Assembly: GCA_025642075.2 (NCBI GenBank)
Contig: JAODUO010000127.1
Span: 302,501 to 366,500 of the forward strand
DNA length: 64,000 bases
Reading direction: 5' to 3'
Source: Ridgeia piscesae
Taxonomy: Eukaryota > Annelida > Polychaeta > Sabellida > Siboglinidae
The notes under the pieces were generated by a model. That model worked only from the letters and a program-made list of their open reading frames with translations. It had not been told where the DNA came from and ran no database searches. Numbering within the stretch: the first letter of the stretch is position 1; every line of letters starts with the position of its first letter. Position numbers and translations under genes: made by a program. This document shows positions 1-25,771 of the stretch, in pieces.

Positions 1-432
1 GGCGGTACAGCCGAAGTGTTCCTTCAAGTTCTGTGATATATGTTTTTACGGATGCACCACTCCTGTAAACAACGCAGTGAATAAATAAATAAATAAATAA
101 TAAATAAATGCACTATTTAAAAATAATTATATAGCAACTTAATTAGCACCAGTTACAAAGAAAATGCTACATTACGACGGAACCATTTACTTTGGGATTA
201 ACCATTTACCGAAATAATATATTAGAATATAAGAAATAGGCGTCTAAATAATAAATAAAAACTTGCGTGTGTTCATGTGCCTTTGTTTATGTGTACGTGC
301 GTGTAATTTGTTTTTGCACGCGCATGCGTGTGTATATTTCTGTGCGTACGTATGTAAAAAAAATGTATTGTCTTACAATGTGTGTTGATTTATTTGCTAT
401 TCAGATTCACTGCAGTTAGATCGTTATGTGTG
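1..432. other. 3' flank / 3' UTR of the CUB-protease gene
   Basis: AT-rich non-coding DNA downstream (minus-strand sense) of the protease stop codon. It contains a short AAAT-type microsatellite at about 79-109. No coding signal is seen. Confidence 0.5.
389..394 (-). promoter_or_regulatory. Candidate poly(A) signal of the CUB-protease gene
   Basis: The plus strand reads TTTATT, so the minus strand carries AATAAA about 40 nt beyond the stop codon at 433-435. The position would give a very short 3' UTR. AT-rich flanks mean a chance match is possible. Confidence 0.4.
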
Positions 433-14918
<14,486 letters not shown>

Positions 14919-14979
14919 GACGATATCTTTCGTCGTTGGTGAGTGTGTCAAGAATACCGCCTACGACTACCGTACGACG

Positions 14980-14985
14980 TATATA
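14980..14985 (-). promoter_or_regulatory. TATA-like box upstream of the signal-peptide exon
   Basis: TATATA read on the minus strand sits about 62-69 bp before the ATG at 14918. This spacing would place transcription start near 14,950 with a short 5' UTR. It is a single motif, so support is weak. Confidence 0.35.
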
Positions 14986-15534
14986 TGGCCCTAACGACAA
15001 TGCGTGATTTATGTCTGACAGGTACGATTAACCAACCGAGTGGACCTGAACTTCTGTTTAGAGATTGCACCCCCAATGACATGTTAACCTTTTTGTTGAC
15101 AATCTTTTGGGTAAGAGGTCACAGGAGCACATGTGACCCTTGGAATCCGGTTGAATAATTATTATGGTTGTGATTAAGTAAAAACAAGTACGGGGGCGTA
15201 TTATTTATCTTTCTATCGCTGAGCAAACGTCCCTCACCATGATACTACATAAAATACGTCAGGGCTGGTCCCTTCTGACTAAGACGCGTTAAGTTCCGTA
15301 CCGCAGGGGCTCTCGGCAACGTAAACATGCACTGGCTGGTGATAACTCGCAGACTCAGATTTGTGAATGATGAATTGTGGATTCGCACGAATGTATATTC
15401 TTCACGGTAAGATGAAATAATTTTTAGATTTTTCTTTCTCTAGGTATCGTGTCCACGCCCCTCTGCATGTGTCTCTCTCACTGTCTTTCTATGTATTTGT
15501 CTATGCTTATCTCTGTCTGTAGGTCTGTCTATGT

Positions 15535-15673
15535 CTGCCTGTCAGCCAGTCTGTCTGTCTGAATGTCTCTCTCTCCCCCCGTTCTCTCTCTCTCCTCTCT
15601 CTCCCTCTCTCTCTCTCTCTCGCTCTCTCTCCCTCTCTCTCTCCCTCTCTCTCTCTGTCTATCTATCTATCTA

Positions 15674-15730
<57 letters not shown>

Positions 15731-15962
15731 GTCTGTCTGTCTGTCTGTCTGTCGTCTCTGTCTCTGTCTCTGTCTCTGTCTCTGTCTGTGTCTCTGTTTG
15801 TCTCTGTGTCTGTCTCTGTCTCTGTCTCTGTCTCCTCCTCCCTCCCTCTCCCTCCGTCCGTCCGTCCGTCCGTCCGTCCGTCCGTCCCGGTCCCGTCCTC
15901 TCCTCCCTCCCTCCCTCCTCCTCCTCCTCCCTCCCTCCCTCCCTCCCTCCCTCCCTCCCTCC
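15535..15962. repeat. Compound pyrimidine microsatellite (CT, TCTG, TCTCTG, CCGT, CCCT)
   Basis: A run of about 430 bp in which the motif changes stepwise: CT-rich to 15658, (TCTG)n to about 15752, (TCTCTG)n to about 15835, (CCGT)n at 15853-15886 and (CCCT)n at about 15905-15962. The plus strand is almost pure pyrimidine. Several frames are open only for that reason. Confidence 0.95.
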
Positions 15963-15964
15963 CC

Positions 15965-16262
15965 CCAATGGCCTCCGAGTCTCAATCGTAAAACCCTGGA
16001 TCGAAACCTGGGTTGCCGTGCGAACGTTTGGCACGTTCGTTCAATCTTCGTTGCTCTAGTTCCCTAAGGTGTATGAATAAATACCTAGCGGTAGAATGTG
16101 GTGTATATTTAACACACTCTTTTCGCGCGCTTATTACTGCATGGCATAATGCTTCCCAACATTAGAGATGGTGTTCGATAGAAAAGGCCTGCCAAGGAGT
16201 AAAATGTAAGGTCCTTGTAAGCTTGCTTTAAGGCGGGCAGCTGACCTAGTTAAGAACGAGCC
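15965..16262 (+). mobile_element. Diverged tRNA-derived SINE copy
   Basis: The order of landmarks matches the better copy at 25,451: a tRNA-like head (box-B-like GGATCGAAACC), then GGCACGTTCGTTCAAT, TGTATGAATAAAT, a GCATTATTGC-like region, ATGCTTCCCA, a GATGGTGTT block and an AAGGAGTAAAATGTAAGG tail. It is strongly diverged and directly follows the pyrimidine array. Confidence 0.5.
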
Positions 16263-16676
16263 TTATACAAACTGCCATGCTTACATGTAAAAGTTATAAA
16301 AAAAACCACTGTTTCAGACTGTGGTAAATGTAGGCAATCAGAAGTTGAGTCTATCCATGCTCGAATCATTCGATATTAAAGAATATCATTTCAGTCATAT
16401 TAACGCTTTGAGAACATATTTTCAAATGAATTTTGTAGAATTTCTTTCTGTTGCCTCCTGTAAGTAAGTAAGTATGGGAAATGGGTGTACTTAGTTCACG
16501 TATCCTCTATTTAGGATTATTTTAGAATATGAACGGTTACCCTAATGCATTGGCAACGGAGTAGAGGTGGCGTGTGCAATTAGTGCTTATTGTGAAGAAG
16601 TAATTTTAATTGACGTCTGTTTTGATAACCTTTTCTCAACCATCAACGTTCTACGTAGCTCATGCAGTGGCCTTCA

Positions 16677-16781
16677 GTCAAACGTATACGTTTGTAAAGC
16701 TGGATCTTTCGAATGGAGCTGGCAACCGTGTGTTGTCATTGTTCGATATACGGTTGCCATGTCCATTCGCAAGATCCCCGG
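16677..16781 (-). mobile_element. Truncated copy of a palindromic MITE
   Basis: This block is the reverse complement of most of 19191-19316, starting at GTCAAACGTATACGTTTGTA. It stops abruptly at GATCC, where another repeat (CCGGGGGG...) begins. About 95% identity over about 100 bp. Any ORF through it reflects nucleotide similarity between copies, not protein conservation. Confidence 0.75.
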
Positions 16782-16782
16782 G

Positions 16783-17205
16783 GGGTGGAAGTCCAGGGGG
16801 GTCATGGTCCCCAATCCCAGAATATTTGGATGGTGGGGAACGGAGGACCAATAACTGTCTACCTGATTCACAGACTCACAAAATACAGACGGTATAAGGA
16901 TGCTTATGTAAGACTTTCCTTCCCAGTCCTGCCGTTTCGGAAAGAAATGTGACATCGTGCAAATAGGATTCAGTTAGGAATTGTCCACTTCTGTCGATGG
17001 CTGCAGCAACGAACAGTGGCGTAGCCAGAGGGGGGAAGGGGGCATACCCCCAATCCCAGAAAAATTGGAGGGTAGGGAACAGAGTACCAATAACTGGCTG
17101 GCTGATGAATAGAGTGGCAAAGTATGCAGGATATAGGGATTAGTGTGTAGGATTTCCCTTCCCAGTCATACACTTTCGTAAAGAAATTTGGGCAATCAAA
17201 GGTCC
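16783..17205. repeat. Two diverged direct copies of a dispersed repeat
   Basis: 16783-16955 and about 17017-17205 share CCCCCAATCCCAGAA, GGGAACxGAGxACCAATAACTG, CCTTCCCAGTC and GTAAAGAAAT-like landmarks at roughly 75% identity. The second copy is headed by GTGGCGTAGCCAGAGGGGGG, a start common to many dispersed animal repeats. A third related piece (GGATTCAGTTA...CCACTTCTGTCG) occurs at 16968 and 17597. Confidence 0.6.
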
Positions 17206-18264
17206 AACCCGGCACAACATCAATTTTACCGTTATCTTTGGCAACATTTGTTATTTCATTTCGTTAGTGCATGCGTATTTATTTTCCATAAACAGCGTCG
17301 ATGCTGAAAATACGGTGCCTCGGCAAAAACAAACTCTTTGTTGCTCATTCCAAGTGTACAGCGCAGTAGCACATGGCCACTGCGCTTGCGGCTGACACGA
17401 ATCGGTACACTATTTTGGGTCTGAAAGTGTGTCTAAAACGAAATATTTGTAAAACATACCTGGAATTTATGAATTACTATCATTTGAGTTAGGGTTAGTA
17501 CGACATATCCTATGTAGGCAAATATACAGTTATATCAATAACATTGACGTTAATCCCAATTATATTCAAGTGCCGAAATATGTTATCATTCAAACAGGAT
17601 TCAGTTATCCAATGTGGAAGAATCTTCCACTTCTGTCGTAGGCTATAAGCACCCAGCTGGCTGGAGCCTAATAGGTGACGGCAAACACCTATTTTTTGTA
17701 TTTTGTATTTTTCATTAAAAAACATTTAAAAGTCAATTTATTTTGACAACATGCCTGTTTATGTATGTCGCTTAATTTAACTAGTACCTCACTAAGTTAC
17801 GTAAAGATGTGAGGTCTATGAATTACATAATTATACAGGAATAGTAATCCGCCCAAGGTACGGCAGTCAAATTCGCAAAGAAGTATGACATTTTGCTTAT
17901 ACGACCTTACCATATCGCATATATTGGCTATTCTTATTGTAGTTTACTAGTTCTAATATATCAGTTACTTAAAATAACTATTCTGAATATGTAGGACTAC
18001 GTTAACGAATAACACAACTAAATATTCATCCCATATTTCCCGGATCAAAATCCCATTTTACCCGTATATGCGGGTAAAATGGGAATTTTGCGGGTAAAAT
18101 GGGATAGTCCGTATTTATCAAAACATAATGACGTCAACAAAAACCAATATCATGCCCTGTTGTGTTTTGGTGTGTTTGGCCGATACACAACAAGCTGTTA
18201 TCCTAATGCGCAAAATGTGGGTGCGACGAACAGCGGAACGTTAACTCTCCCATATTACCCGGAT

Positions 18265-18556
<292 letters not shown>

Positions 18557-18773
18557 ATGTATGTATGTGTGAATGTACATAAGTACCATAATTTGCCTGG
18601 ATGCCGGATGGCCCTCTCCAATGCAAAATTCTGGCTCCGCCACTGAACTCATGGTTGGTAATTGGTCTCTGCAAATACAGACGTTGTCTGTATTGTTGTG
18701 CATGTTTTATGTGGGTCAGTCAGTTGAGTAATTGCAAGGCCTCAATTACAAATCCGCCGTGTCTTGTTGGAAA

Positions 18774-18901
18774 TTAGCCGGCTTTCTGGCACTTGAGCCT
18801 CGTCCAGAAAAACACCATCTGCCTGCCAATAAACTCGACAATGACAAGCACCTTCTTCCTCACTTGCAGCGCGTCTTGTACTTCCAGTTTCTTCTCCGCC
18901 A
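18774..18901 (-). CDS. Isolated coding-like exon of unknown identity
   Basis: On the minus strand a pyrimidine-rich acceptor (CATTTTGCTTCAG) precedes 42 codons of well-behaved coding sequence, VAEKKLEVQDALQVRKK onward to TRLKCQKAG and a TAA stop at 18776-18774. Third positions are GC-rich, unlike the AT-rich surroundings. I do not recognise the family and found no partner exon nearby. It could be a gene relic, a retained exon carried by a transposon, or chance. Confidence 0.25.
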
Positions 18902-19190
18902 CTGAAGCAAAATGTACAGGTGTATACGTAAAACGTGCAAGCCAATTGAGCGTGTGACTGTATAGTTGCACGTTCGACAAAAACACATGGACGTGGAAAC
19001 CCACAGTTATGTAGCAAAACCGGAAAACTATGAAGTGAATGTGAAAAGATGGAGCTGATTTCAGTGTTCTCTCGTGTCATTAGGAAAGTATTTCTTCGCG
19101 TGTTCGAAACAAGTAATATTCTCTCTCGGAACGCTTAGAATCCCAAAATGACAAATGATTAGGTTGGCTCGTGAGGCCGCCACTTGAATT

Positions 19191-19316
19191 GTCAAACGTA
19201 TACGTTTGTAAAACTGGATCTTGCGAATGGACATGGCAACCGTATATCGAACAATGACAACACACGGTTGCCAGCTCCGTTCGAAAGATCCAGTTTTACA
19301 AACGTATACGTTTGAC
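19191..19316. mobile_element. Palindromic MITE (126 bp)
   Basis: The element reads GTCAAACGTATACGTTTGTA at one end and its exact reverse complement at the other. The arms stay largely complementary almost to the centre (GGCAACCGT and ACGGTTGCC). It can fold into one long hairpin. A truncated copy lies at 16677-16781. No transposase is present, so the family is not assignable. Confidence 0.8.
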
Positions 19317-19499
19317 TGAAGTCTACACGTTCTCCAAATTGTAAAGGTTACCTCGGCTGAACGAAGAACGGTGTCCTTTTCTGACGACACGCATGCCATA
19401 GAATAACCTATCCGTAGACAGTTGTCTAATAAGAACATTTGAGAAGAATGCAAGGACTACTATATTTCCGTATTCACCGGGGACCACGAGAAGAGAGTA

Positions 19500-21000
19500 C
19501 GCTAAAAGCAGAATTTATAACAGGATTATAACGTGGCAACTGTCTGACAAAATTACTTCTCTCTGACATTGATCTCAAAGTCCTCACATCCAACGTGCTT
19601 CTGCAAGAAACTGGTATCTCTACAATAGTCACCATTAAAATCAATAAAGAAATATAACTTTATAAGATCTTGAACCTTCTGAAAGTTTAGTAGTGATAAA
19701 GGCACAACGACTTCCATTTCACAGCTTAGCCAGAACAACGTATTTCAAGCAGCAGCACATTTATAAATACGTTTCTAAAGTATAGAAAATATGGGAATAT
19801 GACAGCAATGCATAGCATTTAGAATGGTTTGACGACACATATGTCATATTTCGTAACATATATTGAACTAAGTAAATCAATTATATTTATCAAGCAGTAT
19901 TTGTTATGGAAATTTAAATAGATGGGTTTAGTGACTAACTGGCTTAAGTTATGAAAGATTTGCTTTAACAGTTTAGCCGGTTTTGCTGTGTTCTTTTAAG
20001 GGTGCTTGATATGGATGATTCTATCAGTTTCAAAACAATTAATGGTTACATAAAGAGATCGTTTGGTTTTCACCACACATCTTGGAAATGATTACATTGG
20101 CGCCAATATAGTGTTGAAATTGACACAATAGCCATAATGAATCGTAGAAATCGCGATCCCACGCCATATATTGGTAGTAATTATGGTAGTTATATTGTGT
20201 GGGGAGGGAGTTGAGCAAGTATCAAACGTATAACGTACTCAGACTGTGCTAAAATATGAAACCATCTATTACCGTGCGACCGTGTCATCGCGAAGATGTC
20301 AGACCGATATTGAGCAACGCACGGAACCCATTAAATTGTCCTAAGACCATTTGCCTGACGGTTAAGCAATGAGGTTTTTATCGACTATACATGCATTTAA
20401 TTTGATTATGCGTGACGTTGCTGCTGTTTTTATTCGATCTGACTGAAGTACCGGTATAATCATTAGTGTTCGTAGGTGGGAGAAAACTTGTTTGAATGCA
20501 TTTGCAAATGATGGCAGTTATTGTAAAGAATACATGCAAAACGTTTTGAGTAACAAAGTTTACACTTCACATAAATTAACTAAGTATAGCTATTTGACGG
20601 GCGGTTAGTGAGTGTTTTCAACTGACCTCCATATGGCGGAACAAGCCTGCAACATATTCTGCGCACGCAACCGGAAGTGTGCACTTATTGCTGTGTAAAT
20701 ACTCTTTAAAGCTAAACTTATACTAAGGGTCAGCTCACAGTTACACTTCCAAGTGTATTTATTTATCTCGTCCAGTTATCGTGGTGACAAGGCCATTTCC
20801 TCCCAAAGGTCATAATGTTGACGTATTGCAGTTCACTCGCTGAGCTGGTGATGAGTTCAAACAAATGCAAGTGGGACAGTTTTAAGTATCCTTTTTAAAC
20901 GTAACTGCGCCAACTGGACTAGAAGAAGCGTGGGCATGTTGACCGTCACATTCCTGAAGACGAGTAGGCGTATTATTATGATTATGTTACGACCAGTAAC
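19500..21000. other. No gene recognised
   Basis: AT-rich sequence with only short, unsupported reading frames and no evident repeats or splice-bounded coding blocks. Confidence 0.4.
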
Positions 21001-21029
21001 CATGTTCCACACAGCACGATGTCTTGGGG

Positions 21030-21165
21030 GCCTTTTCAAAGCACTTTACACTTCGCCCTCTGGTAGATTTGTTAATGCATCTGCGCTTCCCTGAAAAGTA
21101 TTAAGCCAGGCTGCAATTAATGCGAGAAGACTATTTGTATACAGTCTCTATACATAATAACTAAA
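21030..21165 (-). mobile_element. SINE fragment, minus orientation
   Basis: The plus strand reads CTTTTCAAAGCACTTTACAC, then a CGCTTCCCTG block, then GCAATTAATGCGAGAAGAC. These match the reverse complement of the SINE at 25,451-25,771 (AAAGCGCTTTGA, CTTCCCAGG, GCGCATTAATTG). Only the tail half is present. Confidence 0.55.
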
Positions 21166-21239
21166 ATGGAACTTGCGTATGTAGACTAGGTATGGAGGGA
21201 TGTTAATGTTTTTCTATAAGCGTCAATCTTCCAAACTAT

Positions 21240-21420
21240 CTCAACATATACACCAAATCAAATGACCAATATCACTTAATTTTCCCATCACTTAAAACTG
21301 ACGTTTTAAAATATAGTTTCTTCCCTCGCACAATTACAAACTAGAACTCCCTTAGCCCAGAAATATCCAAATGTGACAAAATTGAAACTTTCAAATGCAA
21401 AACAGAAAATATCTTTTTAG
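21240..21420 (+). pseudogene. LINE reverse-transcriptase C-terminal relic
   Basis: Plus-strand translation gives KTDVLKYSFFPRTIT, a stop, NSLSPEI and IETFK. These are the conserved C-terminal signature of a non-LTR retrotransposon ORF2 (SFFPRTxxxWNSLP). It is closely related to the opposite-strand relic at 22230-22440. The stop codon and small size show it is inactive. Confidence 0.6.
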
Positions 21421-21569
21421 TGTATGTATTGGTTGGTTAGCATCCAAATACCAAAGGATTAATCGAATTATTATTTAGTTGTTTTTATTTTTTCAACCTG
21501 TTATTAAATCGCCCAATGCTGTCCATGGGGTGACCACGTGATTACATACCGAATGGTTCTTTCCGTTAT

Positions 21570-22190
21570 ACATGTAGATGTAGCGAGGCGTCGGTTACTT
21601 ATCGATGTCATCTGAAGACCCTGGAGAAATTCCACCAACGTTGTCTCAGAAAGATACGTTATATCCGATGGGAAGACCGCCGCACCAATGCCAGTAACCT
21701 CATGGCCAACACAGCTAGTATTGAGGCAATGGTAATGCAGAACCAACTACGCTGGGCTGGCCACTGTCTCAGAATGTCGGAAAACCGTCTCCCCCGACAA
21801 GTACTTTTTGCACAACTAACACATGGTGTGAGAACATGTAGTGGCCATAGAAAAACGATTCAAAGAAACTGGTAAACATTATATGAAGAAAGGCATCAAT
21901 GCATGGGAACGTATAGCACCGCACTGTCCACTTTGGCGCCAAGCCAGGCAACGGCCAAATTCGAGACAAACCGTCTACTTCACGAGGCGGAGAAACAGCA
22001 GAGGAGAAAGGAGAGGGAGATGTCTCAACATCTTCACGCCTCCCTTCCACCTGGCACCTCCTGCCAACACTGCAACAAGATCTGCAGATCAAGAATCGGG
22101 CTCTTGAGTCACCTCAGGACATATGACCGAACCATTGGAAAACGTCATCCTCGTTTCAAGGGACCGCTGGTGGTGATGAGATGTAGATGT
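21570..22190 (+). pseudogene. Non-LTR retrotransposon ORF2 C-terminus with frameshift
   Basis: Translation from about 21608 gives HLKTLEKFHQRCLRKIRYIRW, SIEAMVMQNQLRWAGHCLRM and RLPRQVLFAQLTHG, typical of the end of a LINE reverse-transcriptase polyprotein. The frame shifts near 21840, then continues as KRFKET, INAWERIAPHCPLWRQA and finally CQHCNKICRSRIGLLSHLRTY, a C2H2-like finger found at the C-terminus of such proteins. The frameshift and the missing 5' part mean it is a dead fragment. It sits between two oppositely oriented relics of another LINE. Confidence 0.7.
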
Positions 22191-22229
22191 AACACGTAAT
22201 GTGCGCGTAGTACGTAAAACGTAACGTAA

Positions 22230-22440
22230 CAATCACTGAGCGACGCAGTTGGGTATTTCTGGGCTAAGGGAGTTCCAGTCTGCAATTGTGCGAGGGAAGA
22301 AACTATATTTGAAAACATCAGTTTTAACTGATAGGGAATGAAGTGATAATGATCATTTGATCTGGTATGCATGGCGGGTAAAAAAAACGTTTCCGCGTCG
22401 TGGAGTTGGCAGCATGACGTAGGCGCTTAAAAAACTTGAC
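22230..22440 (-). pseudogene. LINE reverse-transcriptase C-terminal relic, minus strand
   Basis: Minus-strand translation gives KTDVFKYSFFPRTIADWNSL and SPEIPNCVAQ. This is the same C-terminal signature as the relic at 21240-21420 but in inverted orientation, about 85% identical over about 83 bp (21285-21369 against 22251-22335). Confidence 0.65.
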
Positions 22441-22449
22441 CTAGGTTCG

Positions 22450-24860
22450 AAGATGCAGCAAGATATTTCGAAATAGCTTAACTGAACGTGCAGAACTCTG
22501 ACAACTTAGCGAGATGGACAAATTGGTTCCGGTAAGCTGTTTATTGATATCGTGATATGTTGAAAGGTCTCGCGTTGTCATGCAAAATGTTGGCATGAGG
22601 GCATTCCCATAATCAACGGTGGTATAAACGTAAACGTGATCCACTGTGACGTGCATAGTTTGCACCCACCGCTCTTTCGGTTCCAAAGAATGGTCACAGC
22701 CATTAAAACGAAGTACAGCAATGCACTAGAACGACCCGGCATATGGAGAAAACTACGTCTTACTCTATTGTACTTGTAGTGATGACTAATATTTATAGAT
22801 TTTTGTGTGAAGACTATCCAGGGTTATGGGCGTCATCGACTCTGGCATTCGGTCGTTGTTTGTTGTCGGTCTTCACACATTCATCCTTGCCGTCCGCACT
22901 CGCCATAGCTCTACCTTGTATTTCCGGTCCCCTCTCAACAACAACGGTAAGTTCACACAGGAGAACATTGTGTAGAACGATGTGCTACAAGTGTTTTTCA
23001 CTTCACTACGACTTTGGCGTATATGTTTAATCGAACACAACATCGACTTCTCAGACAAGCAGCCAGCCACGTTGTAACTGATGCACGAAGGCTATGCGAG
23101 CACAAATACATGTCTATCACATATTCGAAAATCCCCCATTGTAGCCACTACGCCACTGGGCTCCGATGCATGATTATTACCTATAACTCATGCATACGGA
23201 TGACTAAACACGGCGTTAACGAATTTGCAGTTTTCCAAACGGCAAAGCCACTATACTACCGCTGCGTGGACATATATCTATCTCCATAGTCCTGTCACAT
23301 CGGTAGAAGTCCTTCTGACTCTATCTAAGCGCTCTTTTCGTTTACATGAATACAATAAAAAATACTACTTAAAACTATTCATACACACAAACATAAAAAC
23401 AAGTGTTCGACTTCGACAAGTGTAACCAGACGAACAAATGAGAGGGCAGACCAAAGTGTACTTATCGAACCGTGCGGGCACAACAGTTGACTTTTATTTG
23501 CTCGAAAACATTAGTAGCTAAAGATTGAAAATTTATGGCTCTGACGCACGGAGGGCGAAACGACGGTGGGTATTTCACACGTAGAACTTGCAAATTGTGA
23601 CATAACATGGCAGCCATATCTGTGGGGAGGTTCTGTGGGTGTGTGCTGCACTCATTTAATAATAGCCCTTTACGGTGAGAACCAACGAAGAGTTGCTAAA
23701 CAATTCAACTCGCTGTGACAACATTTACGATGCCGAAATTAAAGGATCCGCCTGTGAACGAACACTTGACAGTTTTATATGACAAAATAGGATCCTAAGT
23801 TGCCACCGTAGCGTTAGAAAAAAGAGATTTACCAGCTTAGAAAATGTTTGAGGTGACATTGATGAACTGATCTAGACTGAAAACACTCCCGATGAAAGAG
23901 AAACTCGTCATATAGTTAGAGATGGTAGACAATAACAGTTAGATGAAACACACCCCTTTGAATATGTCAAGTTTTAAAGATTTTGTCTTATTAAAATCAC
24001 GTGGAAATTCTCATATATACGTAAATGATGATGTTCTCCTCTTTCCCTGGATATCAGGGGTGAATTTAATGGGTGATACGTTTCAAATGCCCCTCGAGAA
24101 AAGGTTGTAACAAGTGTCAAATCGTGTGGTCAGCAACGACACGGATTGGCTTGTTTACAACGCTTCCTGTCGGTTTTGTGTATTTTTGTGACAACCAATA
24201 CAACTAGAACAGAAGCAGTACAACAGTTGAGGAACTACAACTTTACAAAGGAACAAGGAGAAAATACAATACAGCGGCTGGATCTCATCTCTGTACAGTG
24301 CGGACGACACAGTGCAATGCAATACATGCGCACACTGAAGTCCAGTCACGAATTCTAAGAAATTGCCGCGACTTTGCTACGTAATGGCCGGTTTATGTGC
24401 ACAAGGAGAATGCAGTATACGCAATACGGTTGAATACATTTTGATGTGTCTGTTTACATTACCCGGCTTGGATATACTCATAGGTAGGGGCGAAGATTTA
24501 ATGTCATTCCTAGTCGATCACCCGAACAAACCTTGCATTAACACTTTCATAATTGCGACATTAGCCCATAAATTGCTTTTCAAACGAGTTTGTTTTTATT
24601 TGCCTTAACCACGTAGACTCGCAGACGACGTGAATCGTATTGGGGCGAACATAAATTGATGTCAAATGCACGCAGAATTATAGCTTGGTCACATGTAAGA
24701 ACGATTTTATCACCAGAGTGAAAAGAACTGTTGCTTAACATAAAATGAGCTTTGGGTCACACGTATCAAGACGGCATCCATAGTAAGAAAAGAGACAGCC
24801 TATGCATACTAAGCAAATGCGAATGCATGACACACACACATGTAAATAAATAAATAAACA
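22450..24860. other. No gene recognised
   Basis: Moderately AT-rich single-copy-looking DNA. A consensus GTAAGT follows a short open stretch near 22950 on the plus strand, but no acceptor-bounded coding exon can be argued. The 70-codon frame at 24146 has a hydrophobic start but no other support. Confidence 0.35.
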
Positions 24861-24867
24861 AATATAT

Positions 24868-24893
24868 GTATATTTATATATATATATTATATA

Positions 24894-24942
<49 letters not shown>

Positions 24943-24979
24943 ACACACATTTACATGTTGTAATACATCGCGCTGTGTA

Positions 24980-25041
<62 letters not shown>

Positions 25042-25050
25042 ATATATGTA
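24868..25050. repeat. TA microsatellites
   Basis: Two (TA)n runs, about 24868-24940 and 24984-25047, separated by about 45 bp. Non-coding. Confidence 0.9.
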
Positions 25051-25107
25051 TGTATGTAGGCCTACTTGCATGTTGAAAATGGCAAACAAAGTTTTATTAT
25101 TATAATT

Positions 25108-25370
25108 AAAATAAATAGTTGGAGACAGCACGAGATGGCGCAGAATTATATTCTCAGGTTGGTTTTCAGGTGGATACAGTATGCTGAAGATACATAATGC
25201 CTGATCAGGAAAGTCATCGCTCTCTACGCTATCTGGGCCACCACATAACGGCTTGGCTGTCACGTAGGGTAAGGTGGCCGTGCGTGTAAGAGGGTAACTA
25301 TAATGTCCATCGTAAGAGGCATCCCGGGGCACGGGCGGAAGATATACGACCAATTCACCTGTATATAGTG
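25108..25370 (-). CDS. Isolated coding-like terminal exon of unknown identity
   Basis: On the minus strand an acceptor-like TATATACAG at about 25,370 opens a frame of about 85 codons. It reads VVYLPPVPRDASYDGHY, VTAKPLCGGPDSVESDDFP and ILYPPENQPENI, and stops near 25,108. AATAAA (minus) follows at 25093-25098. The composition is protein-like and differs from the AT-rich flanks. I do not recognise the family; a retroelement or lineage-specific gene is possible. Confidence 0.25.
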
Positions 25371-25450
25371 GCCGGCCCGTCAGCCTGTGTAGTGCAGGTG
25401 TTTGACAGGGGATTCATTATAACACTTCCTACATTCTGGGTTAACCTACT

Positions 25451-25771
25451 GTAGTGGCTCAGGGGTAGAGCTTCGGACTATCGACTAAGAGAAGCCGGGT
25501 TCGAATCCTGTGCTGCGTTGTTAAAACCTTGGGCACGTATTTTCACTCTATTTTGCTCCAGTTCACTCAACTGTATAAATGAGTATCTGGCCATAGACAG
25601 CGGTGGATATGTGTACGAGCAGCCTTTGCGCATTAATTGTAGCATATGGCTGGATGCTTCCCAGGGAAGTTGAGACGGTGTTTGATTTAACACGTCTGTC
25701 AGGGAAGTAAAGTGTAAAAGCGCTTTGAGCTGAGGACCGGATACAGCGCTAAATAAGAACTTACCTTTTTT
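25451..25771 (+). mobile_element. tRNA-derived SINE, best-preserved copy
   Basis: The 5' head has box A (TGGCTCAGGGGTAG) and box B (GGTTCGAATCC) of an RNA polymerase III promoter. The body carries TCCAGTTCACTC, GCGCATTAATTG and GGATGCTTCCCAGGGAAGTTG, and the tail GCTAAATAAGAACTTACC ends in a short T run. The same body appears, in varying states of decay, at 15,965, 21,030, 34,178, 44,470, 55,560 and 63,559. No protein is encoded. Confidence 0.8.

Noticed and set aside
22743..23030. 95-codon plus-strand frame containing a consensus GTAAGT
   Set aside because: No acceptor-bounded exon and no recognisable domain; a GTAAGT hexamer is common by chance.
24146..24358. 70-codon plus-strand frame with a signal-peptide-like start
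   Set aside because: No promoter, splice context, homology or composition signal distinguishes it from chance.
25451..25520. Possible tRNA gene (box A and box B present)
   Set aside because: It continues into a body shared by several other loci, so it is the head of a SINE rather than a free tRNA gene.
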